Part shown: piece by piece, positions 16,447 through 24,120 of the stretch | Layout: each line of letters opens with the position of its first letter | How positions within the stretch are numbered: position 1 is the stretch's first letter | NCBI RefSeq assembly: GCF_000729995.1 | Contig: NZ_JNFG01000050.1 | Location: 1-40,543, forward strand | DNA length: 40,543 bases | Origin: Caballeronia sordidicola | GTDB taxonomy: Bacteria > Pseudomonadota > Gammaproteobacteria > Burkholderiales > Burkholderiaceae | Direction: 5' to 3' | Position numbers and translations under genes: made by a program | The notes under the pieces: generated by a model | Seen by the model: the letters and a program-made list of their open reading frames with translations, nothing else | What the model was told of the DNA's origin: nothing | The model's database searches: none

Positions 16447-17175
16447 TTAAGACACGTGCTGAAGAAACTCTTTCAAGCGCTGCGATGGCGGTGTGTCGAT
16501 GAGGTCGGTTGGCTTTCCGTCATGCGCAATGCCGCCCTGGTCCATGAACAACAAACGCGTTCCAACACGTTTGGCAAAGCCGATTTCGTGCGTTACAACA
16601 ATCATCGTCATGCCCTCGGCCGCAAGATCCTGCATCACTTTGAGCACTTCATGCCGAAGCTCGGGGTCGAGCGCGGAAGTCGGTTCGTCGAACAGCATGA
16701 GCTTTGGCTTGATGGCGAGTGCACGCGCGATAGCAACTCGCTGCTGCTGCCCGCCGGAGAGCTCAGACGGGTAGTGATTCGCTCGCGTTTCCAGCCCCAC
16801 CTTCTTCAACAACGCCACGGCCTGGTCTCGTGCATCGGCTCGGGAGGCGTTGCGCACCTCCATTGGGCCAAACATCACGTTCTCGAGCGCGGTCATCTGC
16901 GGAAACAGATTGAACTGCTGGAACACCATGCCGGCCTCAAGCCTGATTTCCTTGATGTCCGCCGTGCTGCCTTTGACGCTCTTCGTGTCGACAAGCAGGT
17001 CGCCACCAGATATTTTCTCGAGTGCATTAATGCATCGGAGCATGGTTGATTTGCCGGAACCCGATGGCCCGACGACCACGACCACTTCGCCGCTGTCGAT
17101 CCGAAGACTGATGTCCTTGAGCACTTCGACGTGTCCGAAGCTCTTGGACACCTTTTGAAATTCGACCATTGTCAT
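16447..17175 (-). CDS. Polar amino-acid ABC transporter ATP-binding protein
   Basis: 242 residues: Walker A GPSGSGKS (36-43), Q-loop VFQQFNLFPQMT (84-95), signature LSGGQQQR (139-146), Walker B LMLFDEPTSALD (159-170) and the switch histidine in VVTHEIGFA. These are the marks of the PAO/GlnQ group that energises uptake of polar amino acids. Its ATG overlaps the permease stop by 4 nt. It is the only importer ATPase in this part of the window although three amino-acid-type binding proteins are encoded nearby. Confidence 0.94.
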   Translation of the reverse strand: MTMVEFQKVSKSFGHVEVLKDISLRIDSGEVVVVVGPSGSGKSTMLRCINALEKISGGDLLVDTKSVKGSTADIKEIRLEAGMVFQQFNLFPQMTALENVMFGPMEVRNASRADARDQAVALLKKVGLETRANHYPSELSGGQQQRVAIARALAIKPKLMLFDEPTSALDPELRHEVLKVMQDLAAEGMTMIVVTHEIGFAKRVGTRLLFMDQGGIAHDGKPTDLIDTPPSQRLKEFLQHVS

Positions 17176-17828
17176 AAGATTCGCATCCTTCGCTCAACGA
17201 CGCGCAGCGTTAGCGTCATCACGCCGGTCAGCACCAGATAAATGATGGCAACCGCCGTCCATACTTCCACTGCCCGGAAGTTGCCGGCAATAATCTCCTG
17301 TCCTTTGCGTGTCAGCTCACCCACACCAATGACGATGAAGAGTGACGTATCTTTCAAGCTCACAATGCACTGATTGCCAAGCGGCGGGATAAGCCGGCGG
17401 AATGCGAGCGGGCCGACAATCTTCAGCAAGACCCGGGGCATTGACATGCCCATTGCCAACCCCGCTTCCATCAGTCCCTTCGGAATCGAAATCAGCGCAC
17501 CGCGAATCACTTCGGCCAGATACGCACCCGAGTTGACGGTGATAGCGATGATGGCGGCCGTCAAGCCGTCGATGCGAATATGAGCGAGCAACGGCAGTGC
17601 GAAATACAGGAACATCACCTGAACAACAATAGGCGTTCCACGAATCAATTCAATGTAGACCTGCGCGAGAACGTTCAGAGCGACCGGGCCATAGGCGCGG
17701 AACATTCCTGCAATCAAGCCTACGATGAAGCCGCCAATGAGACCGAACGCTGCGATAAAAACAGTGAGCTTCACGCCTTCCAGCAACTCAGGCATTGAAC
17801 TCCAGATAACCGACCAATCGAAGTCCAC
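17172..17828 (-). CDS. Polar amino-acid ABC transporter permease
   Basis: 218 residues with about five membrane segments and the HisM/GlnP-type elements IELIRGTPIVVQVMFLYFALP and GAYLAEVIRGALISIPKGLMEAGLAMGMS, the latter being the EAA-type coupling loop that docks on the ATPase. Only one permease gene is present, so it probably works as a homodimer. It sits 61 bp after the solute-binding protein gene and overlaps the ATPase gene by 4 nt. Confidence 0.93.
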   Translation of the reverse strand: MDFDWSVIWSSMPELLEGVKLTVFIAAFGLIGGFIVGLIAGMFRAYGPVALNVLAQVYIELIRGTPIVVQVMFLYFALPLLAHIRIDGLTAAIIAITVNSGAYLAEVIRGALISIPKGLMEAGLAMGMSMPRVLLKIVGPLAFRRLIPPLGNQCIVSLKDTSLFIVIGVGELTRKGQEIIAGNFRAVEVWTAVAIIYLVLTGVMTLTLRVVERRMRIL

Positions 17829-17889
17829 GAACCGCTCCTAAAAACCATTGAATGGGCGCGGCGGCACTCCGCCGCGCACGTGCTGACGA

Positions 17890-18642
17890 TCAGGATTTCG
17901 GCGGTTCTGAACCAAACCACTTCTTGTACAGCGTGGCATAGCGGCCATCGGCCTTGATCTTCTTCAACTCTTCATTGACCTTTGGCACCAACGGGCTGCC
18001 CTTGGGAAAGCCGATGCCGTACTTGTCGCCGCTTACTGGAACACCGGCCGTTTTTACCTTGCCTTTGCCCGCTGTATTGACGAAGTAAAGGACATTCGGG
18101 GTGTCATGCATGGCGGCATCGACGCGGCCCGCTTCGAGCGCGAGATACGCTTGGTCGATGTTCGGGAACTGGCGAATTTCGGCGGGCTTCAAGTTCGCCT
18201 TGATCCAGTCGATGGTCGCCGTGCCCGTCTTTGCCGCGATGACCTTGCCGTTCAAGTCATTGATTGATTTGATGCTCGTGTTGTTCGTCTGCACCATTGC
18301 CGCGAGGCCGCTGTCGTAGTACGGGTCCGAGAAATCGATGGCCTTCCTGCGTTCTTCCTTGATGGTCATCCCGGACAGGGCGACGTCGATGTTCTGCGTT
18401 TGCAGACCTGGAATTAGACCCGCGAAGTCCATGGGTTGAATGGTGTACTTCCAGCCCTGGTCCTTGGCGATTTCCGCCCACAGGTCCAGGTCAAAGCCGA
18501 CGTACTTGTCGCCTTGCTTGAATTCGAACGGCATGAACGACGTGTCCGTACCCACCACCAGTTCTTTGGTCTCCGCGTGCGCCAAGCTGCTACTAAAGAT
18601 GGCTACCGCAACGACCGACATAAAAAAGGAACGACGTCCCAT
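17890..18642 (-). CDS. Polar amino-acid ABC transporter solute-binding protein (GlnH-like)
   Basis: 250 residues beginning MGRRSFFMSVVAVAIFSSSLAHA, a signal peptide with an AHA cleavage site. The mature part has the family 3 pattern VVGTDTSFMPFEFKQGDKYVGFDLDLWAEIA, DVALSGMTIKEERRKAIDFSDPYYDSGLA and a final YATLYKKWFG. The frame is open further upstream to 18714, but that extension would put the signal peptide internally; GGGGAGAG precedes the chosen ATG. It is the first gene of the six-gene minus-strand operon (binding protein, permease, ATPase, C45 hydrolase, aminotransferase, CMD protein), transcribed from the operator region near 18750. Confidence 0.92.
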   Translation of the reverse strand: MGRRSFFMSVVAVAIFSSSLAHAETKELVVGTDTSFMPFEFKQGDKYVGFDLDLWAEIAKDQGWKYTIQPMDFAGLIPGLQTQNIDVALSGMTIKEERRKAIDFSDPYYDSGLAAMVQTNNTSIKSINDLNGKVIAAKTGTATIDWIKANLKPAEIRQFPNIDQAYLALEAGRVDAAMHDTPNVLYFVNTAGKGKVKTAGVPVSGDKYGIGFPKGSPLVPKVNEELKKIKADGRYATLYKKWFGSEPPKS

Positions 18643-18739
18643 TTGGCTTCTCTCCCCTGTATTTGGCGATGCCTCTCTCCGGCATGGAGGTCTGGCTCCG
18701 ACAACACTGAGCACGAAGTAACATGCGATGCTATATTTT

Positions 18740-18768
18740 CACGTGTTACAACATATGTTGTCAACGTG
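18740..18768. promoter_or_regulatory. Perfect palindromic operator over the operon promoter
   Basis: ACAACATATGTTGT (18748-18761) is a perfect 14-bp palindrome, flanked on both sides by CACGT/ACGTG arms. Read on the minus strand it merges with a consensus -35 box (TTGACA, 18759-18764), followed by AT-rich sequence (AAAATATAG). A bound protein would cover the -35 element of the six-gene operon. Related sites lie before the orphan binding-protein gene and before the RpiR-type regulator. Confidence 0.72.
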
Positions 18769-18889
18769 AATGTTAGCTCGCCAAAAAAGAGTCAATGGAT
18801 TTTTGCGGCGGGAAAGTCTGGATGGCGGAGACCTGCGGGCGCCGATACAACGGAAGGGGTGTCCTTGCTTCGGCGCGCGGCGACAAGAT

Positions 18890-19750
18890 TTACGACGAGT
18901 AGGCGCCCTTCGCGTGGAGCGCGGATTCGGCCGCTTCCAGCAACTCGACGGCCGATCGCCCTTCGAGCGCAAGCAGATGGGCAACCAGAGATTCCGCTAT
19001 TGCCGATGCCGCGACAAGCGATGGAAAAAAGGACGGGCTCTCGTGCGAAAAGATGAGGACATGGTCGGCGTTGAGGGCGAGGGGTGACACGGCGCTGTCG
19101 GTGATGGCGATAAGCTTGCAGCCCTGCTCTTTCGCCGCTTGCGCGACGCGCACGGCTTCGGCTGAATACGGGGCGAAGCTTGTTACGACGGTTGCGTGCC
19201 CTTTGGCCATGCCGCGTAGTTGCATTTCGAGCGTCCCGGCCTCGCCGTTGACCAAGCTCACCGATGACCGGAATAGCCGATAACCGTAGACCAGGCTGAA
19301 CGCGACCGGATAACACGAGCGGAATCCCGCCACGTGGACATGCGGCGCTTTGCGCAGCATCTTCGCGACCTCGACGATCTTCGTGCCGTTTTGTGCGACC
19401 GTGACTTCGAGGTTGTGGCTTTGGGCGATGGCAAGTTCCTGGACTAATGACTCGCCGGAACCGCCTTTGACTAGCGCGCGGGCTTTGGTCGTTAGCGCTT
19501 CCGGACGCGTGCGGACACGGGCGACGAAGATTTCACGCAGCTCGTTCCAGCCGGGGAAGCCCAGTTGCTGCGATAACCGCACGAGGGCCGCGGGTTGAAC
19601 GTTGGCGCGTTCGGCGACCTTCCGCATCGAAAGAACTGCGACTTCGTCAGGGAAGTTCAGCAGGAAACCGGCGCCCGCCTGGAATTGCGGGCTGAACTCG
19701 GGAAACTTCGCACGTATCGCTGAAACCAGGTCTTCGAAATTGGACGACAC
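18890..19750 (-). CDS. MurR/RpiR-family transcriptional regulator
   Basis: 286 residues: an N-terminal HTH_6-type domain (about 1-77, with MRKVAERANVQPAALVRLSQQLGFPGWNELREIF) followed by a SIS sugar-phosphate-isomerase-like domain (about 120-255, with VHVAGFRSCYPVAFSLVYGY and ATVVTSFAPYSAEAVRVAQAAKEQGCKLIAITDS). RpiR proteins bind palindromic operators and sense phosphosugars or, in some groups, other small metabolites. This one lies beside an amino-acid/amide operon and away from any sugar-phosphate gene. It is on the same strand upstream of that operon, and near-identical palindromes precede its own gene and two neighbouring units, indicating local control with autoregulation. Confidence 0.88.
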   Translation of the reverse strand: MSSNFEDLVSAIRAKFPEFSPQFQAGAGFLLNFPDEVAVLSMRKVAERANVQPAALVRLSQQLGFPGWNELREIFVARVRTRPEALTTKARALVKGGSGESLVQELAIAQSHNLEVTVAQNGTKIVEVAKMLRKAPHVHVAGFRSCYPVAFSLVYGYRLFRSSVSLVNGEAGTLEMQLRGMAKGHATVVTSFAPYSAEAVRVAQAAKEQGCKLIAITDSAVSPLALNADHVLIFSHESPSFFPSLVAASAIAESLVAHLLALEGRSAVELLEAAESALHAKGAYSS

Positions 19751-19756
19751 GAAACA

Positions 19757-19796
19757 AACCTCGTTAGATTGACAACATTTGTAGTTTAACGAGGTT
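19757..19796. promoter_or_regulatory. Nested inverted repeat before the RpiR-type gene (autoregulatory operator)
   Basis: A perfect 10-bp inverted repeat (AACCTCGTTA at 19757-19766, complement at 19787-19796) surrounds ACAACATTTGTAGT (19772-19785), which matches the regulon palindrome at 12 of 14 bases. It ends 6 bp before the regulator's start, where binding would block its own transcription. The outer arms are not found at the other sites. Confidence 0.6.
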
Positions 19797-19849
19797 GCTG
19801 CGTTGACGGGATGTTGTTGGCAGCCGGAAGTCGGCTCGTGGGCGCGTTT

Positions 19850-21094
19850 CTATCGAAACCTCGCCGGCAGATAAGGTGTTGGATCGGTGAACGTCGCTTC
19901 ACCCGTCATCATTTCAGCGAGCAGCCGTCCGGTCACCGGACCGAGCGTCAGTCCATGATGGTTGTGACCAAAAGCGAACCACAGACCGGCGTGGCGTGCA
20001 GCCGGTCCGATCACGGGCCGCATATCTGGCGTGCATGGCCGCAAGCCTAGCCAGGGTTTCTCGTCCAGCCGGTTGCCGAGCCCGAAGAGCGGGCGCGCCG
20101 CGCGCTCCGCGAGATCCAGTTGCGCCGGGTTGGGCGGCCGTTCGCGTCCCGCAAGCTCAACGCCGGTTGTAAGACGTAGCCCTCGCCGCATGGGCGCCAC
20201 CACATAGCCGCCTTCAATATCCACGACCGGGCGCAGCAAAGGTGAGCCCGCGTCGCTCGCGTAGTGCATGTGATAGCCGCGCTTGGCGATGAGCGGCACG
20301 CGATAACCGAGCGGTTTCAGCACCAGATCGGACCACGGACCGAGTGCGACGACCACCGATTCGGCTTCGAGTGGACCGCTATTCGTGAGTACCCGCCAAC
20401 CGCTGCCGCGCGCTTCGAACGTACCCGCATCGCCGGTCGTGACCATTCCACCTTCACGCTCAAAGAGGCGCGCGTAGCCCTTCGTCAATGCGCCCGGGTC
20501 GGATACGCTTCGCGGATCGGTCCAGTGAATCGCGCCTGCATAGCCTGCGCCGAGGGAGGTTTCAGTGCTTCGCAATCCTGCGTTGTCGAATAGCGCGATG
20601 TGCAGGCCATGTGCATTCGCCACGCGCTCCGCCGCAAGCGATTCCCGTTCGAACAGTGCCGGCGACCGGTACGCCTCGAGCCAGCCGGTTGGCCGCACCA
20701 GATCGTGCAAGCCCGCGAGGTCGATCAATGCCTCGTGTTCCGCCACGCTGCGGCCGATAAGCGGAAGCATGTCGCGCGCCGCCGCCTGTAGCCGCAGCGG
20801 CGCCGACTCCCACCAAAAACGCGCGAGCCAGCCCGCGTAGGAAGGCAGCGAGCGAAGGTCGTAACGCAACTCTGTTGAATGGTTGCCCAAGAGGCGCAGC
20901 ACGGTGCGCCAATCGCGTGGAAACCCGTACGGCACGACCGACGACGCCTCGATCAATCCAGCATTGCCGAAACTGGTTTCCTCCCCCGGCGCACGTCGAT
21001 CCACCAGCACGACGTTGCGGCCGCGTTGCTGAAGATGAAGCGCGGCGCTTACACCCACGATACCTGCGCCGAGTACGATTACGTCTTTAGTCAT
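19850..21094 (-). CDS. FAD-dependent D-amino-acid dehydrogenase (DadA/DauA-like)
   Basis: 414 residues of the DAO/DadA fold: FAD-binding IVLGAGIVGVSAALHLQQRG with GxGxxG at residues 9-14, ETSFGNAGLIEASSVVPY, and the C-terminal GLRPCTPDMRPVIGPA and FGHNHHGLTLGPVTGRLLAEMM motifs. It should oxidise a D-amino acid to the imino/keto acid, passing electrons to the respiratory chain. Together with the solute-binding protein upstream on the same strand, the divergent ornithine-cyclodeaminase-family gene and the YheO-type regulator, it resembles the Pseudomonas dauBAR locus for D-arginine. Side-chain preference cannot be read here, so no gene symbol is given. Confidence 0.87.
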   Translation of the reverse strand: MTKDVIVLGAGIVGVSAALHLQQRGRNVVLVDRRAPGEETSFGNAGLIEASSVVPYGFPRDWRTVLRLLGNHSTELRYDLRSLPSYAGWLARFWWESAPLRLQAAARDMLPLIGRSVAEHEALIDLAGLHDLVRPTGWLEAYRSPALFERESLAAERVANAHGLHIALFDNAGLRSTETSLGAGYAGAIHWTDPRSVSDPGALTKGYARLFEREGGMVTTGDAGTFEARGSGWRVLTNSGPLEAESVVVALGPWSDLVLKPLGYRVPLIAKRGYHMHYASDAGSPLLRPVVDIEGGYVVAPMRRGLRLTTGVELAGRERPPNPAQLDLAERAARPLFGLGNRLDEKPWLGLRPCTPDMRPVIGPAARHAGLWFAFGHNHHGLTLGPVTGRLLAEMMTGEATFTDPTPYLPARFR

Positions 21095-21136
21095 AGGGTT
21101 CCATACGGCTTGCTTCAGCGCGTTCGTGCGGCTACT

Positions 21137-21940
21137 TCACTTCGCGATGATGTCGCGTTTGAAGTACTTCTGCGACAACTTGCTGAGCGTGCCGTCCTGG
21201 TTCAACGAAGCGAGCGCCGCGACGATTTTCGCCTTCAGTGCGGGGTCGTTCTTGCGCAGTCCGAGGCCGGTGCCTTCGCCAAGCGTCGACGGGTCCGACA
21301 GCGCCGCCCCGGCAAAATCGAAGTCTTTTCCCTCGGGTTTGGAAAGAAATCCATCGATTGAGGTCTGCACTTCCTGCACCGCGCCGTCGAGCCGCCCGGC
21401 GGAAAGATCCGCGAAAATCTGGTCCTGGCTCTGATACGTGACGACGGACACGCCTTGCGCGGCCCAGTGCGCGCGCACGAAATCCTCTTGCGTCGATCCC
21501 TGTAATACGCCCACCGATTTGCCCTTGAGACTTGCCGGTGTCGGCAGCAGCCCGGAGCCGCGTTTGGCGATCATCTGGATCGGCATCACATAGACGGCGG
21601 GAGTGAAATCGATCGCTTGCCGGCGCTTGTCGGTAATGTTCATTGCCGAGTTGATAACGTCGAACTTGCGTGCCTGCAGCGCCGGAATCAAACCGTCGAA
21701 ACTGTTTTCGACCCATACGCATTTCACTTTCATGCGCTGACAAAGCGCATTGCCGATGTCGATGTCGAAGCCTTCCAGTTGACCGGACGCGGTCTTGCTC
21801 TCGAATGGCGGATAGGACGCCTCCACCCCGAAGCGCAGCGTCTGCGACGATTCGGCGTGTGCGATGCCAAGTGTGAGAGCGAGGCTGGCCGCGCCCGCGA
21901 AGCAAATCATTCTCCAGTTCATTGTCGTCACCGTAGTCAT
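21137..21940 (-). CDS. Amino-acid ABC transporter solute-binding protein, orphan
   Basis: About 267 residues with a signal peptide (ICFAGAASLALTLGIAHA, cleaved before ESSQ) and the family 3 pattern LRFGVEASYPPFESKTASGQLEGFDIDIGNALC, INSAMNITDKRRQAIDFTPAVY and QKYFKRD. Such proteins bind basic or polar amino acids. The start is uncertain: ATG at 21940 or the in-frame ATG at 21922, neither with a strong ribosome site; the frame further upstream runs through the divergent promoter and is unlikely to be translated. It lies 42 bp upstream of the D-amino-acid dehydrogenase on the same strand, so it probably delivers that enzyme's substrate. No permease or ATPase gene accompanies it. Confidence 0.88.
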   Translation of the reverse strand: MTTVTTMNWRMICFAGAASLALTLGIAHAESSQTLRFGVEASYPPFESKTASGQLEGFDIDIGNALCQRMKVKCVWVENSFDGLIPALQARKFDVINSAMNITDKRRQAIDFTPAVYVMPIQMIAKRGSGLLPTPASLKGKSVGVLQGSTQEDFVRAHWAAQGVSVVTYQSQDQIFADLSAGRLDGAVQEVQTSIDGFLSKPEGKDFDFAGAALSDPSTLGEGTGLGLRKNDPALKAKIVAALASLNQDGTLSKLSQKYFKRDIIAK

Positions 21941-22034
21941 GTGTTGAACCAAACGCCATCCGTTCGAGTGGCGCGCATCGCGAACGCCGCAGCTGCCATC
22001 GCAATATAGATAGAAATAAAATAAAAGTCTAGAA

Positions 22035-22050
22035 TGGACGAAAATGTCCA
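22035..22050. promoter_or_regulatory. Candidate operator TGGAC-N6-GTCCA in divergent promoter region
   Basis: TGGACGAAAATGTCCA is an inverted repeat with 5-bp arms in the 132-bp AT-rich region between the divergent solute-binding protein and ornithine-cyclodeaminase-family genes. It could be the site for the YheO/DauR-type regulator encoded just downstream. There is only one copy in the region, so the call rests on position and symmetry. Confidence 0.4.
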
Positions 22051-22072
22051 CATCGAATGAAGGAGACGTAGT

Positions 22073-23068
22073 ATGAAGGATTCACTCGGCTCCGGTCGGG
22101 ACGCGGTGCAGAGCGAGGGCACAGTGCCGCTAGTCGTCGACGAAGCGCGGGTTCGCGCCGCGCTGCCCTCGCTCGATGTTCGCGGGGCGCTGACCCACAT
22201 GTTCGCCGCGCTGGGCCGTGGCGAGGCTGTGCAGCCGCCGCAGACGCTCACGCTCTTTCCGCAGCAGGCGGGCGATTTCATTACGTATCTCGGCGTACTC
22301 GCCGAGGAGGGCGTGTTCGGCGCGAAGCTGTCACCGTATATCGCGAGCGCTGGCGCGCCGGTGATCACCGCGTGGACCGCGCTCATGTCCATACACAACG
22401 GCCAGCCGCTGATGTGGTGCGACGCCGCGCTGCTGACGACCGAACGCACGGCCGGCACGACTGCGCTCGCGGTCGACTACCTTGGGGCGCCCGGGAGCAG
22501 GCGGCTCGCAGTGATCGGCGCAGGCGCGGTGGCGCGGGCGCATTTGCGGCACGTGGCACCGCTGCGGGAATGGGACAATATTCGGATTTACTCACCGCGT
22601 CTCGCCGGGGATATCGACACGCAGGCCGCGATTCGAGCGATGGACCCGCGCGTGAGCATCGCCGGGTCGACGGCCGAGTGCGTGCATGATGCCGATGTCG
22701 TAATGCTTTGTACGTCGTCGGGTACACCCGTGTTGCCGCTCGGCGACCTGACAAAACCGGCGTTGATCACGTCGATCAGTACCAACGTCGCGCGGGCACA
22801 CGAAATCGATCCTGCGTCGCTGCCGGGGCTCGACGTGTATTGCGACTATCGGCGGACTACGCCACAAAGCGCCGGCGAAATGATCATCGCGTCAGAGCAG
22901 CACGGCTGGTCATCCGATGCGATTCTCGGCGACTTGGCCGAACTCGCCAACGGGGCCTGCCGGACGCCATCATACGAGCGGCATGCGCTGTTTCGTTCGG
23001 TCGGCCTCGGCTTGGAAGATGTCGCGCTTGCTTACGCGCTCTACGTGCATCTGCGTGCGGGAGCCTAG
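22073..23068 (+). CDS. Ornithine cyclodeaminase/mu-crystallin family dehydrogenase (DauB-like)
   Basis: 331 residues. Substrate-domain marks: FITYLGVLAEEGVFGAKLSPY with Lys85, and LLTTERTAGTTALAVDYL. The NAD(P) motif is LAVIGAGAVARAHLRH (GAGAVA, 149-154). The family includes ornithine cyclodeaminase, alanine dehydrogenase, 1-pyrroline-2-carboxylate reductase and the DauB enzyme that reduces keto-arginine to L-arginine. With a D-amino-acid dehydrogenase next door, reductive amination or imine reduction to the L-amino acid is the most economical role. The ATG at 22073 has AAGGAG 7 nt upstream. It is followed after 43 bp by the regulator gene, apparently in one operon. Confidence 0.82.
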   Translation: MKDSLGSGRDAVQSEGTVPLVVDEARVRAALPSLDVRGALTHMFAALGRGEAVQPPQTLTLFPQQAGDFITYLGVLAEEGVFGAKLSPYIASAGAPVITAWTALMSIHNGQPLMWCDAALLTTERTAGTTALAVDYLGAPGSRRLAVIGAGAVARAHLRHVAPLREWDNIRIYSPRLAGDIDTQAAIRAMDPRVSIAGSTAECVHDADVVMLCTSSGTPVLPLGDLTKPALITSISTNVARAHEIDPASLPGLDVYCDYRRTTPQSAGEMIIASEQHGWSSDAILGDLAELANGACRTPSYERHALFRSVGLGLEDVALAYALYVHLRAGA

Positions 23069-23111
23069 CGGTATCATCGCGACTTGATCATCGCCATTCC
23101 GGTCCACTTCG

Positions 23112-23804
23112 ATGCAGAAAAGAAAGACTCCGAAAACGAAAGCATCGGCTCGCGAGATGCTGCTTGCGCGCTATGCCCATCTGGCCGACAGCGTCACCAC
23201 GCTGTTCTTCCCCTATGCGGAAGTGGTGATCCACGATCTGTCGGATCAGACGGTCGCCTATTTGTCGAACAATCTGTCCAAGCGGGAAATTGGCGACGAG
23301 TCAGCGCTTGAAGACGTTGAGGAAACGACGGCCAACAAGCTGCTCGGACCTTACGAGAAGGTGAACTGGGACGGGCGCCGGATGCGTTGCGTCAGCACCG
23401 CGCTCTTCGACGACGAAGGCAATGCCGCCGGCGTGATGTGCATCAATTTCAACATCGCTGCGTTCGAGGAGATGCGGTCTACGCTCGACCTGTTCCTGCG
23501 GGGTGCAGGCGTGGTTGCGCAACCGGCGGAACTGTTCAAGGACGACTGGCAGGAGCGCATCAATACGTTTTTGCATGGCTGGCTGCGCGAGCGGCAGATT
23601 GCGTTGAATTCGCTGACAAGGGATCATCGACGCGAGTTGGTGGAGGCTTTGCACGCCGAGGGGGCTTTTAATGGAAAGAGTTCTGCGAACTACGTGGCGA
23701 AGGTGCTTGGTATGGGTCGGGCGACCGTTTATAAGCATCTGCGGGAAATGAAAGAGGGATCGGACGATGGGGGGGCGGGAGTGCGTGGGAATGGGGCGCG
23801 GTGA
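23112..23804 (+). CDS. YheO-type PAS / DauR-family HTH transcriptional regulator
   Basis: 230 residues: a YheO-like PAS sensor domain (about 15-135, with PYAEVVIHDLSDQTVAYLSNN, EKVNWDGRRMRCVSTALFDDEG and GVMCINFNI) and a C-terminal DauR-type HTH (about 170-215, with RRELVEALHAEGAFNGKSSANYVAKVLGMGRATVYKHLREM). This two-domain architecture is that of DauR, the repressor of D-arginine use in Pseudomonas. The last 17 residues (SDDGGAGVRGNGAR) are low-complexity and not part of the fold. Its position after a DauB-like gene and near a DauA-like gene supports regulation of the surrounding cluster. Confidence 0.87.
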   Translation: MQKRKTPKTKASAREMLLARYAHLADSVTTLFFPYAEVVIHDLSDQTVAYLSNNLSKREIGDESALEDVEETTANKLLGPYEKVNWDGRRMRCVSTALFDDEGNAAGVMCINFNIAAFEEMRSTLDLFLRGAGVVAQPAELFKDDWQERINTFLHGWLRERQIALNSLTRDHRRELVEALHAEGAFNGKSSANYVAKVLGMGRATVYKHLREMKEGSDDGGAGVRGNGAR

Positions 23805-23909
23805 GTTGATGGGTTGGGGTCGGTGATTGGAGTTCGCATTGAGGTGGCGCACACGCGACATGTGGCGAGCGTAACAACCGACGACTGGCCAGATGAGCCC
23901 GTTCGCATT

Positions 23910-24120
23910 TCAGGCGCTGTCAGTTTCTGCTTCCGGCCATAGGCGCGGGAACAGATATCGAACAACTTGATTGGCAACACGAGTCCGATGGGACCTTTGG
24001 GCGTTCTTGATCGAACAATGCCCAGCTTGAAAAGATCCGCCAGTGCTCGGTCCGCAGTTCGGTTTGCGAGACCCACCATGGCTTTGAATGGACATTTCGA
24101 TGACCGCGTTCATGGCGGAT
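23910..24120 (-). pseudogene. C-terminal remnant of a Fic-family-like protein
   Basis: On the minus strand one frame reads GLANRTADRALADLFKLGIVRSRTPKGPIGLVLPIK, a winged-helix-like segment, and the adjoining frame continues VVRYLFPRLWPEAETDSA to a stop. Joined by one frameshift near 23960 these make a sensible C-terminus of the type I recall from Fic-domain AMP-transferases. No Fic core (HPFxxGNGR) is visible upstream, so the rest is lost. The family assignment is from memory and moderate at best; the frameshift itself is directly seen. Confidence 0.4.
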
